This document shows positions 18,534 to 27,752 of a DNA stretch of 64,000 nucleotides, piece by piece. The position numbers and the translations under genes were made by a program. The notes under the pieces are model-generated. The model was not told where the DNA came from and did not search any database. It was given only the letters and a program-made list of their open reading frames with translations. The DNA is from Pseudomonas extremaustralis (GTDB lineage: Bacteria > Pseudomonadota > Gammaproteobacteria > Pseudomonadales > Pseudomonadaceae), in NCBI RefSeq assembly GCF_900102035.1, contig NZ_LT629689.1:5614501-5678500 (forward strand), given 5' to 3'. The first letter of the stretch is position 1. Each line of letters starts with the position of its first letter.

Positions 18534-19174
18534 TGGAAATACCATCCCGGACGCGCATGAACAGACAACGTCAGACCTCTAGCGGCCACGTCCTGCTCTA
18601 TGCGTTCTTTCATTGCATCGGTGTAGCACATGATGCCAAGGAGTCCTGTAATCGGTAGGTGATGGTGAATCAGCGCTTCGGCCTGATAACGCTCCATCTT
18701 TCGAGGGTCATCAGGATCACGTTTGAAGTCGCGCCGTTGAAGGATAGGCCAATCGATCTCGCCGAGACTCGCCAGATCACTGTAATAGTTTGTCCAATCC
18801 GGGTAGGCATGTGCGTTTGTGAAGACGAACGGTAGGCCAAGCTGTTCGACGCGGTACAGGCTGGAGACCAGAATTACGATCTCGTCGTTGCTGCGCTGCT
18901 GGACACTCCACCCAGAATGAATGTTTTTCATCATCACAGAGAAGGGAGTGAAATAGAAGGGTACGTAGTCGGCCAGTACCCCCTCCGGTGCTATCGGGAC
19001 GTGCCGGGATCGGCGCTTGTCGATCAAGTCAGCGTTGCCAATGTTCACGTACTGCGGTGCCTGCACGTCCGAATTTGCGCAGTGCAGACCGTTGTCCAAA
19101 ATCCAAGGCAGGTTATCGCGATGGACGATACGCCAAATCAGAGCCTTCTCTGGATTCAGTCTGCTGTAGTTCAT
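18530..19174 (-). CDS. darT: DarT-type DNA ADP-ribosyltransferase toxin
   Basis: DarT uses NAD+ to ADP-ribosylate thymidine bases in single-stranded DNA and blocks replication, including phage replication. The 214-residue protein has the DarT signatures: an NAD-site His in [14 protein letters not shown] near residue 18, the NAD-loop [14 protein letters not shown] near residue 44, [12 protein letters not shown], and the catalytic Glu in [12 protein letters not shown] near residue 165. It lies just upstream of and overlaps darG, with the decayed integrase ending one base before its start. Confidence 0.93.
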   Translation of the reverse strand: MNYSRLNPEKALIWRIVHRDNLPWILDNGLHCANSDVQAPQYVNIGNADLIDKRRSRHVPIAPEGVLADYVPFYFTPFSVMMKNIHSGWSVQQRSNDEIVILVSSLYRVEQLGLPFVFTNAHAYPDWTNYYSDLASLGEIDWPILQRRDFKRDPDDPRKMERYQAEALIHHHLPITGLLGIMCYTDAMKERIEQDVAARGLTLSVHARPGWYFQ

Positions 19175-20295
19175 TTATAAGAACATTCCGGAATTCACAC
19201 TGATTGGGACCTTGAGATTGGCCTCGTGCATTTTAGCCACACAAAGCTGCTCGACCTCATTGGTTGGGACATAAATCCTGGAAAAATCTTTGGGAAGCAC
19301 CACGGAGGGGGAGAGACATTCAGCCATGCAAACGCTTTTGCACTCGGAATCCTGATAATTCCGAGTGTTCATGAGCTCCCAGTCTATGGTTTCGAAACCT
19401 TCGTGATAGTCGAGTAGCTCGATCGCATCATTAGCAAGGGGATGACGAGGGATGATCTTCCAATGGTTTTGCCTGGCAAGAGACCATCGACCCGACTCCA
19501 AGTCAAACTCATCCCAGCATGCGAATCGGACCATATGCGAACGGGCACCGGTCAGGATCAGCAGCTGAGCCGCGACTGATACGTGGCTGGAATCCTTGTG
19601 CAAGGCCTCCATCAGCTTTGGCAGGTCCTGCCATTTCAATGCCGGGTGATGCTGACGTTTGCGCGCTTTCTTTTTTTCATGGCGGCTGAGGAGGTTTTCC
19701 AGATGGCCGCGCCAGCGAGCCGGATTCTCGCCATTCCTGAGGCCGCGGGCTCTGGCGGCATCGAGGATCTGTTCGATTTGCCCACGAACTTCATCCGCTG
19801 TCCGCGTCTTGGTTGACCAGAGTGGCTGCAGAACTTTGATCAAATGCTTGGTATCGATTTGATCGGCTGACAGCTTCCCGAGTGTCGGGAACGCATAGAG
19901 CTCGAGTTTCCTCAGCCAGCCCTTGCGCCATTTCTCCGACCAGCTCGATCCATGAGCATCCCGATAGTCGTTGGCTAATTTTTCGAAGGGGATCAGCTGC
20001 GCGAGCTCCCGGCGTTCAGCTTCGCGTTGGGCGGCTTGCTAGGCCTGTCGCTTGGCGAGTGGGTCAGTGCCGCTGAGGATCTGGGATTTATTTTCGTAGG
20101 CCGCTGCACGCGCTTTTTTGAGGTCGAACTGAGGGTAGCCACCTAACCCCATTTCGCGCCGCTTGCCATTGAGTTGGAAGCGCACACCCAAAATTTCCGG
20201 CCTGAGTCTTTGATAACCAACCGTAGTCCACCGCCGTCTTCGTAGGTGCCTGGGTCGGTCAAATTTTCGACTTGTTTAGCGGTGAGCTTGCTCAT
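19175..20295 (-). pseudogene. Decayed P4-type tyrosine integrase
   Basis: The N-terminus (MSKLTAKQVENLTDPGTYEDGGGLRL, start 20295) and a middle part (ADEVRGQIEQILDAARARGLRNGENPARWRGHLE, then ILTGARSHMVRFACWDEFDLE with the first catalytic Arg) are clear P4-type integrase sequence. They fall in different frames, interrupted by stops and frameshifts between about 19850 and 20140. The C-terminal part that should carry HxxR and the catalytic Tyr is degenerate. The gene can no longer make an active integrase, so the island that carries darTG is probably fixed. Confidence 0.85.
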
Positions 20296-20446
20296 TTTTT
20301 GCTCCTCAGTTCCCCCACCGGTTCCCCCACTTAGTCGTGGAACGCGGAGGATCAAAGCAGAAGTCACAGGAACAAAAGTAGGCTGAAACCCTTGATCTAG
20401 CAAAGTTCTCGCGATTTTCAGTAGACAAGGGTGGCTTTCAAAAAGA

Positions 20447-20467
20447 CATTAAAAAGCCGGCTTGTGG
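20447..20467 (+). repeat. Right 21-bp direct repeat, probable attachment site
   Basis: Perfect copy of the repeat at 17101-17121, placed 150 bases upstream of the integrase relic start as is usual for P4-type elements. It also forms a terminator-like hairpin, AAAAAGCCG...CGGCTTTTT. The following stretch to about 20640 is AT-rich, with a TGTCCCCTCATCTGTCCCCCC run, and holds no recognised gene. Confidence 0.75.
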
Positions 20468-20825
20468 GCGGCTTTTTATGTTTGTTAAGTTATTAATTTG
20501 TATAGTATTTTTATTTTTTATTTTGTTTGTCCCCTCATCTGTCCCCCCATGCCTGCGACGCGTGACATTGAATGCTCAAGCTTTGGCTCGTGGTCGCAAA
20601 CGGACATAGGCTTCTCTCGGTCAGATGAGCCTGGATGCAGCTTCAATGATCTCTGCCATACGCTTTAGGCAAAAATCGGCCAAGAGCACCGTTCAAGGGT
20701 AGTTGCTTAAACGGCTGCTTGGGTTTTTTCAAGTTCCAGCCCAGGATGATAGTGGTGGTCAAAAAAACAGTCACCACTTGATTGAAGTACCCTGCACCTT
20801 GATGAAGAGGCGGCATACTATCGAC

Positions 20826-20897
20826 TATGGCTATGGCTATGGCTATGGCTATGGCTATGGCTATGGCTATGGCTATGGCTATGGCTCTGGCTCTGGC
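20826..20897 (+). repeat. TATGGC hexanucleotide tandem repeat (10 copies) plus two TCTGGC variants
   Basis: Ten perfect TATGGC units run from 20826 to 20885, followed by two TCTGGC units and a TCTGTC. The array ends about 40 bases before the GTG start of the OLD-nuclease gene. A short ORF across it would encode Tyr-Gly repeats, but it has no other support. A change in unit number would shift spacing by six bases and could alter promoter geometry. The surrounding 20468-20942 gap otherwise contains no recognised gene. Confidence 0.95.
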
Positions 20898-20942
20898 TCT
20901 GTCGCTAGAGCACTGACCGCCGTTAACCTTTGAGGAGTCACT

Positions 20943-22670
20943 GTGGCACGCATTCGCCGACTGAAAATCAGCAACTTCAGGTCTATCCAAGCGCTGGATT
21001 GGGTGCCTTCCCCCGGCATTAACTGCCTCATAGGCCCTGGCGACAGCGGAAAATCCACCATCCTCGACGCGATTGACCTCTGCCTTGGCGCTCGCCGAAG
21101 CAGCTCATTCGGCGATATGGATTTCTTCGCTCTGAACGTCGAAGTGCCCATCACCATCAGCGTGACGCTTGGCGATCTCCCTACATCGCTGATGGACATT
21201 GACCTGTACGGCGACTTCCTGCGTGGATTCAATCCCGAAACGGGAGCGGTCGAAGATGAACCGCGGGTGGGTATTGAGACTGTCATCACATTGCTTCTGC
21301 AGGTTGGTGCCGATTTGGAGCCTTCTTGGACGCTTTTCTCTGAGCGCGCGGAACTGCAGCAGCTTGAGCGCACCCTTCCCTGGAAAGAGCGAGCGGCAAT
21401 AGCTCCCGCCCGCATTGGTAGCTTTGCGAGTTCGAACCTGTCATGGAGTCGTGGTTCGGTGCTCAATCGACTTACTGATGAACGAGCGGAGCTTGGTGCC
21501 GAACTAGCGCGCGCCGCCAGGCAGGCAAGAGCGAACTTTGGCAATCAAGCGGCCTCACATCTAATCCAGACGCTTGAGGTCGTGCAGCAGACAGCGCAGC
21601 ATCTCGGCGTTTCGGTCGGGGCGATGCCACTGGCACTCCTTGATGCACACTCTGTGTCGATTGGCGAGGGGGCCATCGCGTTGCACAGCGAGACAGGCAT
21701 TCCGCTACGCTCCCTTGGTACGGGTTCGTCACGCCTGCTAGTGGCTGGGCTTCAGAGGGCTGCGGCCAGCGCCGCGCCAATTGCTCTAGTCGATGAGGTG
21801 GAATATGGACTCGAACCTCATCGGCTAATGCGTTTCCTAGATTCTCTCGGCGCGAAGGACGCTGTAGCTCCGCTGCAGGTCTTCATGACGACGCATTCGC
21901 CGGTCGCGCTTCGCGAGCTGTCCGGCAGCCAGCTGTTCGTTGTTCGATCAGGGCCTGAACGCCACAGCGTTATGACGGCAGGGGGAGCCAATGAAGTACA
22001 GAGCACTCTTCGGACCGACCCGGAGGCGTTCCTCGCCAAATCCATCATCGTCTGCGAGGGGGCTAGTGAGGTAGGTTTCGCGCGTGGCCTTGACCAATGG
22101 TGGGTCAGCCTTGGGGCCACCTCGTTTCTGGCTCATGGAGGTGCTTACGTGAACGCTGGCGGGGGAAGTCCTGATAATAGCCTTATCCGCGGAACCGCAC
22201 TTCGGAACCTAGGCTATCGCGTGTTGGTTTTTGTGGACGCCGACAAGCCGTCTACCGCAGGACTTGCGGAAGCATTCTTGGCCGCAGGTGGGCAAATTCT
22301 TACCTGGCGTCCGGGTCTTACTTTGGAGGATGAGATCTTCCGCCATCTCAGTGACCAAGCACTTGATGCCCTTCTGGCGAAAGCCGAAGCGATAGTGGGT
22401 GTCGAACTGATGAACGAGCATATTCAGACTAGGTCCCAAGGGCGCGTGACGCTGAACGACATCCAGGGTGAAAGACTCGTGGATGGCTACTCACCCGCGA
22501 AGCGAGAGCTACTGGGTACCGCATCCCGTATCCGCAACAGCGGGTGGTTCAAGTCGTTGACAACCTACCAGGAAGTCGCGAGGGACATCGTTGGCCCGTC
22601 TCTGCAGACGGCCGAAGCGGGCTTCATGGCCGTCACGAACCAGCTCTGGACGTTCACAAGTGCCCCTTGA
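20943..22670 (+). CDS. OLD-family ATPase/TOPRIM nuclease (GajA-like, Gabija defence)
   Basis: In Gabija systems GajA is an ATP-regulated DNA-nicking endonuclease that assembles with GajB. The 575-residue protein, matching the usual GajA length, starts at GTG 20943 after GAGGAG. It has an ABC-type ATPase with Walker A GPGDSGKST near residue 31, Walker B ALVDEVEYGLEP near residue 281 and TTHSP near residue 316. A C-terminal TOPRIM follows, with the metal Glu in VCEGASEVGF near residue 371 and FVDADKPS near residue 430. The next gene is a UvrD-like helicase overlapping by 11 bases, the gene pair that defines class 2 OLD/Gabija. Confidence 0.88.
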   Translation: MARIRRLKISNFRSIQALDWVPSPGINCLIGPGDSGKSTILDAIDLCLGARRSSSFGDMDFFALNVEVPITISVTLGDLPTSLMDIDLYGDFLRGFNPETGAVEDEPRVGIETVITLLLQVGADLEPSWTLFSERAELQQLERTLPWKERAAIAPARIGSFASSNLSWSRGSVLNRLTDERAELGAELARAARQARANFGNQAASHLIQTLEVVQQTAQHLGVSVGAMPLALLDAHSVSIGEGAIALHSETGIPLRSLGTGSSRLLVAGLQRAAASAAPIALVDEVEYGLEPHRLMRFLDSLGAKDAVAPLQVFMTTHSPVALRELSGSQLFVVRSGPERHSVMTAGGANEVQSTLRTDPEAFLAKSIIVCEGASEVGFARGLDQWWVSLGATSFLAHGGAYVNAGGGSPDNSLIRGTALRNLGYRVLVFVDADKPSTAGLAEAFLAAGGQILTWRPGLTLEDEIFRHLSDQALDALLAKAEAIVGVELMNEHIQTRSQGRVTLNDIQGERLVDGYSPAKRELLGTASRIRNSGWFKSLTTYQEVARDIVGPSLQTAEAGFMAVTNQLWTFTSAP

Positions 22671-24087
22671 AATCGACATCTTCGCCATCGAGCGTGGCTC
22701 AATAACAGCCCCCGCAGGTTGTGGGAAGACGCAGCTGATTGCTGACACGCTCATCGCGCATACGCAGAGCAAGCCCATCCTTGTCCTAACGCACACGAAC
22801 GCTGGTGTTGCGGCTTTGCGCGCACGCCTGAGACGTGCAGGCGTTCCTAGCTCCGCGTATCGGGTCTCCACCATCGACGGGTTCTCGATGCGTCTCATCG
22901 CCAGGTTCCCGGCGCGAAGCGGCCACAACCCGCAAATCTTGGAGCTCCATCAGCCCAACGCGGACTACCCTGCAATTCGAGAGGCCGCCGGGCAGTTGTT
23001 GCACGCTGGCCACCTTGCCCAGCCTCTCCGTGCCAGCTACGCACGGTTGCTTGTCGACGAGTACCAAGACTGCAATGTCGTCCAGCATGCCATCGTGTCA
23101 GGTTTGGCCCAGGTGCTTCCGACCTGCGTGCTTGGTGACCCCATGCAAGCCATCTTCGGTTTCCGTGGCAATCGACTGGTGCATTGGGCGAACGAAGTTC
23201 AGCCCCAATTCCCGGCGGCGGGTGAACTGAGGATTCCGTGGCGCTGGCGACTGGCCGGTGCTGAAAACCTTGGGCAGTGGTTACTCGCCATCCGGCAACA
23301 ACTTCAGGCTGGCCAGCCGGTGGACCTACGCACGGCTCCGGCAGAAGTACGTTGGGCTCAGCTGAACGCTGGAACCGAAGTCCAGCAGCGCCTAGTGGCC
23401 GCGAGAACTGAGGCCCCCAACGCTCAGGGCAGCGTCCTCATCATCGGGGACGCTATGAACGTGCAAGGCCGCCATCAGCTCACGAGCCAGACACCAGGGG
23501 CCATGGCCGTCGAAGCTGTCGACCTACGAGATCTAGTCAACTTCGCAAGGCAGTTCGACCTGCAAGGCGTCAATCCTCTGGCTCAGCTCGCCGAATTCGC
23601 TTCAAACGTGATGACCGGGGTTGGTGCCGCAAACCTACGAACGCGTGTCGAGTCTCTTCGTGGAGGACGGGCCCGAACGCCTCCGACCCCGGCTGAGGCC
23701 GAGGCCGTTGCATTCGTCGCGGAGCCAACGCTTGACAGAGCGCATCGTGTGCTCAATGCCCTCGCTGACCAGCCTGACTCACGCGTGTTCCGACCAGAAG
23801 TCCTGCACTGCTGTCGCTCTGCCATGCAAGCAGTGGCAGGAGGGGCATCCGACTTTCTGACTGCAGCGATTCAAGCTCGCGAACGCAATCGACATCTTGG
23901 TCGACCGATTGCACGACGTTCGGTTGGCAGCACTTTACTTCTCAAGGGCCTGGAGGCGGACGTCTCGGTGGTTCTGTATCCTGAGTTGATGACAGCCCAA
24001 AACCTTTATGTCGCCCTCACACGGGGCGCAAGGCAAGTAGTTGTGTGCTCTCCCACGGCCATACTCACGCCGGTGCGAAACGGCTGA
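22660..24087 (+). CDS. UvrD-like SF1 helicase (GajB-like, Gabija defence)
   Basis: The GTG at 22660 overlaps the nuclease gene by 11 bases and places the helicase motifs at the usual distance; a longer reading starting at 22591 lies inside the upstream gene. The 475-residue protein has Walker A APAGCGKT near residue 18, motif II VDEYQD near residue 133, motif III GDPMQAIFGFRGN near residue 159 and a C-terminal LYVALTRGARQVVV motif VI near residue 449. GajB senses or unwinds DNA ends and activates GajA. The order and sizes agree with Gabija rather than with housekeeping UvrD, which is longer. Confidence 0.87.
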   Translation: MPLEIDIFAIERGSITAPAGCGKTQLIADTLIAHTQSKPILVLTHTNAGVAALRARLRRAGVPSSAYRVSTIDGFSMRLIARFPARSGHNPQILELHQPNADYPAIREAAGQLLHAGHLAQPLRASYARLLVDEYQDCNVVQHAIVSGLAQVLPTCVLGDPMQAIFGFRGNRLVHWANEVQPQFPAAGELRIPWRWRLAGAENLGQWLLAIRQQLQAGQPVDLRTAPAEVRWAQLNAGTEVQQRLVAARTEAPNAQGSVLIIGDAMNVQGRHQLTSQTPGAMAVEAVDLRDLVNFARQFDLQGVNPLAQLAEFASNVMTGVGAANLRTRVESLRGGRARTPPTPAEAEAVAFVAEPTLDRAHRVLNALADQPDSRVFRPEVLHCCRSAMQAVAGGASDFLTAAIQARERNRHLGRPIARRSVGSTLLLKGLEADVSVVLYPELMTAQNLYVALTRGARQVVVCSPTAILTPVRNG

Positions 24088-24118
24088 GTTGTCTCGTGAT
24101 CAGGGCGTAATTGGCAGG

Positions 24119-24296
24119 AGACTGGTATGCGTTGCTTAAGCTTGGTCGGGTTCCATGGATGGTCAACGTTGATTAGCACGCCCAGCGTCTGCAGGTGCAG
24201 TCCCTCACAGGCTGCATCGGTGGCGACCATTAGCCGAAGCTTACGATCTGGCACGATGCGCTTGAGGGTTTCACGGTCGATGAACGCGAGGTGCAC
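24119..24296 (-). pseudogene. Fragment of an SF2/SNF2-type helicase C-terminal domain
   Basis: The minus strand encodes LRLMVATDAACEGLHLQ followed by LINVDHPWNPTKLKQRI, which is helicase motifs V and VI as found in Snf2/DEAD-like proteins with VATDAASEGLNLQ. No start, Walker motifs or downstream domain exist nearby, so it is a relic of a larger helicase, probably of another defence system once present here. It is antisense to the tail region of the UvrD-like gene. Confidence 0.7.
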
Positions 24297-24393
24297 GACT
24301 GGATACTGGCAAGAATTGAAGAGCGCGGCCTAGCAGAGAGCTCTTCAGCCCGATCTGGTCGTCTGAATGTGGCCAGCTAAAAATTAATCACTG

Positions 24394-24424
24394 CGCCATG
24401 ACCGGCCTGTAGCTGGTCATGGCG
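24394..24424 (+). terminator. Hairpin terminator
   Basis: CGCCATGACC and GGTCATGGCG form a 10-bp perfect stem with an 11-base loop, followed by TTTATG. It lies between the helicase relic and the inovirus-type gene and could end transcripts of the Gabija-like operon. The rest of 24425-24717 is AT-rich (e.g. TAGTTATTAACTA near 24570) and shows no gene. Confidence 0.7.
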
Positions 24425-24717
24425 TTTATGCCGCTTTGGGAAAGCCTGTCTTCTCAGCTAACTCCCCCAAAAGGTGGTTTGGAAAATCTCTTGGTAGGCT
24501 TGGGAATGTTGCTCCTCATCTCCCCGTCTGGCCGTGAGGAGCCATCTGAGACGGTGCTGCTTCTAGTTATATAGTTATTAACTATCGATACATAAAATTC
24601 AATAGGCAGTATGATCCAGCTACACAGCACCTACTGCTCAGACTAGCGATACGTCTTCGGTTAAAAAGTACACAGAGCACGTACCTGATATGCGAACAAC
24701 CAATCAGGTACACCACC

Positions 24718-25665
24718 ATGACCAAGCGCAACACCTACACCTACCTTTCCCAGTCCGACATCGCCATTCAGATTGAACGACTCGTCCAGGCCATCGAGCA
24801 GCATGACAGCCCAGCCTTTCGGTTCAGGCAAACCCGCACAGGTTATGAGCGAGTTGAGGAGACCAGGCTCTCCAGATACTTCACTCACATCCGGCAGATG
24901 ATGGATCTGTTCGATGACCGAGTTGAATACCGCTACAGCGAGCACCTGCGAGCGTTTTGGGAAGCATGCCAGGACATTGGACTGGAGCGTCATCCTGATG
25001 GTCCTGTCTGCTTGAATGAAAGGGGTACGGCTTGGCTCGACCACCACCACAGCATGAACGTCTTGGTTGCTCGGATCCGTCAGTTGACTCGTGAGCGATG
25101 GTATCTCCGCAGGAAGGATGACCTCCGCCTCCAGGCTAAGAAGCAGGAGGGAAGCGTCACCGATTACGTTGATGCTGTGCTTGATCGTTACTCTCGCACC
25201 ACAATAGTCAGGGTCAATCTGTACTACCTCTCGGAAGCGCAGGCAAGGTTACGTGTCGAGCATGTATTCGACGACCTGGATCGGCTGATTGCTGAGCGTG
25301 AGCGCAATCCGATCTTCGACCTTGAGACTGGTTACATCTGCAGTGTTGAACAGGGTGAAGACCGGGGATACCACATCCATGCGGCTTTCTTCTTCAACGG
25401 TAATGAAGTGCGCGGAGACATCTATAAAGCCAAGCAGATTGGTGAGCTGTGGGAGCGGATTACGCGGGGGCAGGGCTACTTCAATAGCTGCAATCACGAC
25501 AAGGAAAAGTACGGAGACAAGTGTGGTATCGGCATGATCCTGCGGAGCGATCGAACGATTCGGCGCAATGTTCATAAAACGGTGCGTTACCTGGTCAAGG
25601 ACGCTCAGCAATTACGGTTGAAGCCGCTCCGTGGCAAGTGCCTGCGCAAAGGATTGCGACGGTAG
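24718..25665 (+). CDS. Inovirus Gp2-like (YagK/YfjJ domain) protein
   Basis: A 315-residue protein with the YagK/YfjJ C-terminal pattern seen in inovirus Gp2-family proteins of chromosomal islands: NPIFDLETGYICSVEQGEDRGYHIHAAFFFNG near residue 200, where the HIH pair recalls HUH-type replication proteins, then IGELWERITRGQGYFNSC and RTIRRNVHKTVRYLVKD. Such genes are probably replication initiators of small phage-like or satellite elements. No coat or assembly genes are present, so this is a lone marker of a past integrated element. Confidence 0.8.
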   Translation: MTKRNTYTYLSQSDIAIQIERLVQAIEQHDSPAFRFRQTRTGYERVEETRLSRYFTHIRQMMDLFDDRVEYRYSEHLRAFWEACQDIGLERHPDGPVCLNERGTAWLDHHHSMNVLVARIRQLTRERWYLRRKDDLRLQAKKQEGSVTDYVDAVLDRYSRTTIVRVNLYYLSEAQARLRVEHVFDDLDRLIAERERNPIFDLETGYICSVEQGEDRGYHIHAAFFFNGNEVRGDIYKAKQIGELWERITRGQGYFNSCNHDKEKYGDKCGIGMILRSDRTIRRNVHKTVRYLVKDAQQLRLKPLRGKCLRKGLRR

Positions 25666-25826
25666 CTATCTACCTGAAATCTTTACAAGTCGCAGCCCTC
25701 GTGCTGGTTCTCAGCTCCCTGACCGGTTAAGGTTCTGCCATCAGCAACACCACCACCGCAAGGAGGCTCCGGGGCGATCATCGCCTGACAAACCTCCCTG
25801 CGTTCACCCGTTTAAAGGATTCCTGC

Positions 25827-27752
25827 GTGAACCAGCAACAGCAAAATCTCGCCGATTTCATCTGGAACGTGGCCGATGTGCTACGTGGCGATTTCAGGCA
25901 GTCCGAGTTCGGTCGCATCATCCTGCCTTTTACTGTGCTGCGTCGTCTGGAGTGCGTGCTGGAACCTACCCGCGACAAGGTGCGCAGCCAGTTTCTGGCA
26001 ATGCACGCCAGCGGCGTGGATATGGATTTGATTCTGCCTACCACCGCCGGGGCTACCTTCTATAACGTCTCGCAGTTTGCTTTGGAAAGCGTCGGCTCCA
26101 CCAGCACCCGCGCCAATCTGGAAAATTACATCGCCAAATTTTCGGCCAATGCCCATCAGGTATTTCAGCACTTCAATTTTGCTGATTGGCTTAGCCGACT
26201 GGAAACCGCCAACCTGCTGTACCTATTGACGCAGAAGTTCGCTAGCATCGATTTGCATCCCAGCGTTATCAGCAACCACGAAATGGGTCTGGTGTTCGAG
26301 CATCTGATCCGAAAGTTCGCTGAGTCCGCCAACGACACCGCCGGAGAGTTCTTCACCCCGCGTGACGTGGTGCGTCTTGCAACTACGTTGATCTTCGCAC
26401 CCGACCATCAGGCGCTGAATGGCGAAGGCGTGGTGCGCACCGTGTATGACTGCGCTGCTGGTACGGGCGGCTTCCTCTCCTCAGCCATCGAGCAGGTGGC
26501 TGAGTGGAACCCCAATGCCCGCCTGGTGCCTTACGCTCAGGAATTGAACCCGGAAACCTACGCCATCTCGGTGGCGGACAAGTTGATTCAGGGTTATGAC
26601 ACCAAGAACATCAAGCTAGGTAACACCCTTTCCAGCGACCTGTTGCCCCATGAGCAGTTCGACTACTGCCTGGCTAACCCGCCGTTCGGCGTGAAGTGGG
26701 AGAAGGTGCAGAAGCAGGTGCAGGACGAGCAGGCCAGTCTTGGTTTCGCCGGGCGCTTCGGTGCCGGCCTGCCACGAGTGGGCGATGGCTCACTGCTGTT
26801 CCTTATGCACCTACTGTCCAAGCGCAAGCCGGCAGAGCAGGGTGGCACACGGATCGGTATCGTCTTGTCCGGCTCTCCGCTGTTCAATGGCGGTGCGGGC
26901 TCCGGCGAATCGGAGATCCGTCGCTGGATTCTGGAGAATGACTGGCTGGAGGCGATCATCGCCCTGCCCAACGACCTGTTCTACAACACAGGCATCGGCA
27001 CCTATATCTGGGTGCTGTCCAACCATAAGGAAGCCGCGCGCAAAGGCCAGGTGCAACTGATCGACGCCACCGCCATGCACGCGCCCATGCGTAAAAGCCT
27101 GGGCAGCAAGCGTAAGTTTCTCGCTGAGGAGCAGATCGCAGAAATTGCCAAGCTGCATGAGGCCGGTAAGAACGGTTCGAACAGCAAGGTGTTTGCCACC
27201 ACCGACTTCGGCTACCGGCGCATCACCGTCGAGCGCCCGCTGCGCCTGCGCTTCTCGGTCACGCCGGACAAGCTCGCCGCTTACCAGGCCACCAAGGGTG
27301 CCGATCAGGTTGAAGAGTTCGCTAACGTTTCCGGCAGCTTCGATAACTTGCCGGCCTTCCTCAACGCCGCTGGCATCAAGAAACTCAGCAAAGGCGCGCT
27401 GAAAGCCGCATTGGCCTGCTTCGGCGAGCGTGCTGCCGAAGCCCAACCGGTACTGGACGACAAAGGCAATATGCAGGCGGACAGCGACCTACGCGAGTTC
27501 GAGAACGTGCCGCTCAACCAGTCCATCGACGAATACTTCGCCCGTGAAGTGCTGCCGCACGTGTCGGATGCCTGGATCGATACCGGCAAGCTTGATGCGA
27601 AGGACGGCCAGGTCGGCATCGTCGGCTACGAGATCAACTTCAACCGCTACTTCTACGTCTACCAGCCACCGCGTGCGCTGGCTGAGATCGATGCCGACTT
27701 GAAGGCAGTGGAGGCGGAGATTGCCGCGCTGCTGGGTGAGGTGACGGCGTGA
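25827..27752 (+). CDS. hsdM: Type I restriction-modification DNA methylase subunit
   Basis: HsdM methylates adenine in the recognised site using S-adenosylmethionine. The GTG at 25827 gives 641 residues beginning MNQQQQNLADFIWNVADVLRG. The methylase core has GEFFTPRDVVRL near residue 173, SAM motif I CAAGTGGF near residue 209 and the catalytic NPPFGVKW near residue 284. The extended C-terminal helical part (VEAEIAALLGEV) contacts HsdS. It overlaps hsdS by four bases. The 161-base gap before it probably contains the operon promoter. Confidence 0.96.
   Translation: MNQQQQNLADFIWNVADVLRGDFRQSEFGRIILPFTVLRRLECVLEPTRDKVRSQFLAMHASGVDMDLILPTTAGATFYNVSQFALESVGSTSTRANLENYIAKFSANAHQVFQHFNFADWLSRLETANLLYLLTQKFASIDLHPSVISNHEMGLVFEHLIRKFAESANDTAGEFFTPRDVVRLATTLIFAPDHQALNGEGVVRTVYDCAAGTGGFLSSAIEQVAEWNPNARLVPYAQELNPETYAISVADKLIQGYDTKNIKLGNTLSSDLLPHEQFDYCLANPPFGVKWEKVQKQVQDEQASLGFAGRFGAGLPRVGDGSLLFLMHLLSKRKPAEQGGTRIGIVLSGSPLFNGGAGSGESEIRRWILENDWLEAIIALPNDLFYNTGIGTYIWVLSNHKEAARKGQVQLIDATAMHAPMRKSLGSKRKFLAEEQIAEIAKLHEAGKNGSNSKVFATTDFGYRRITVERPLRLRFSVTPDKLAAYQATKGADQVEEFANVSGSFDNLPAFLNAAGIKKLSKGALKAALACFGERAAEAQPVLDDKGNMQADSDLREFENVPLNQSIDEYFAREVLPHVSDAWIDTGKLDAKDGQVGIVGYEINFNRYFYVYQPPRALAEIDADLKAVEAEIAALLGEVTA

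Noticed and set aside
20826..20897. CRISPR array
   Set aside because: The repeat is a contiguous hexamer without spacers and no cas genes are present.
20703..20933. Short gene encoding Tyr-Gly repeats across the TATGGC array
   Set aside because: No other coding support or ribosome binding site; the repeat alone creates the open frame.
22591..22659. Longer N-terminus of the UvrD-like helicase
   Set aside because: These codons lie inside the nuclease gene and precede a GTG that sits at the normal distance from Walker A.
20943..24087. PARIS or retron-associated OLD system
   Set aside because: The OLD protein keeps a TOPRIM domain and is coupled to a UvrD-like helicase, which defines the Gabija-type pair.
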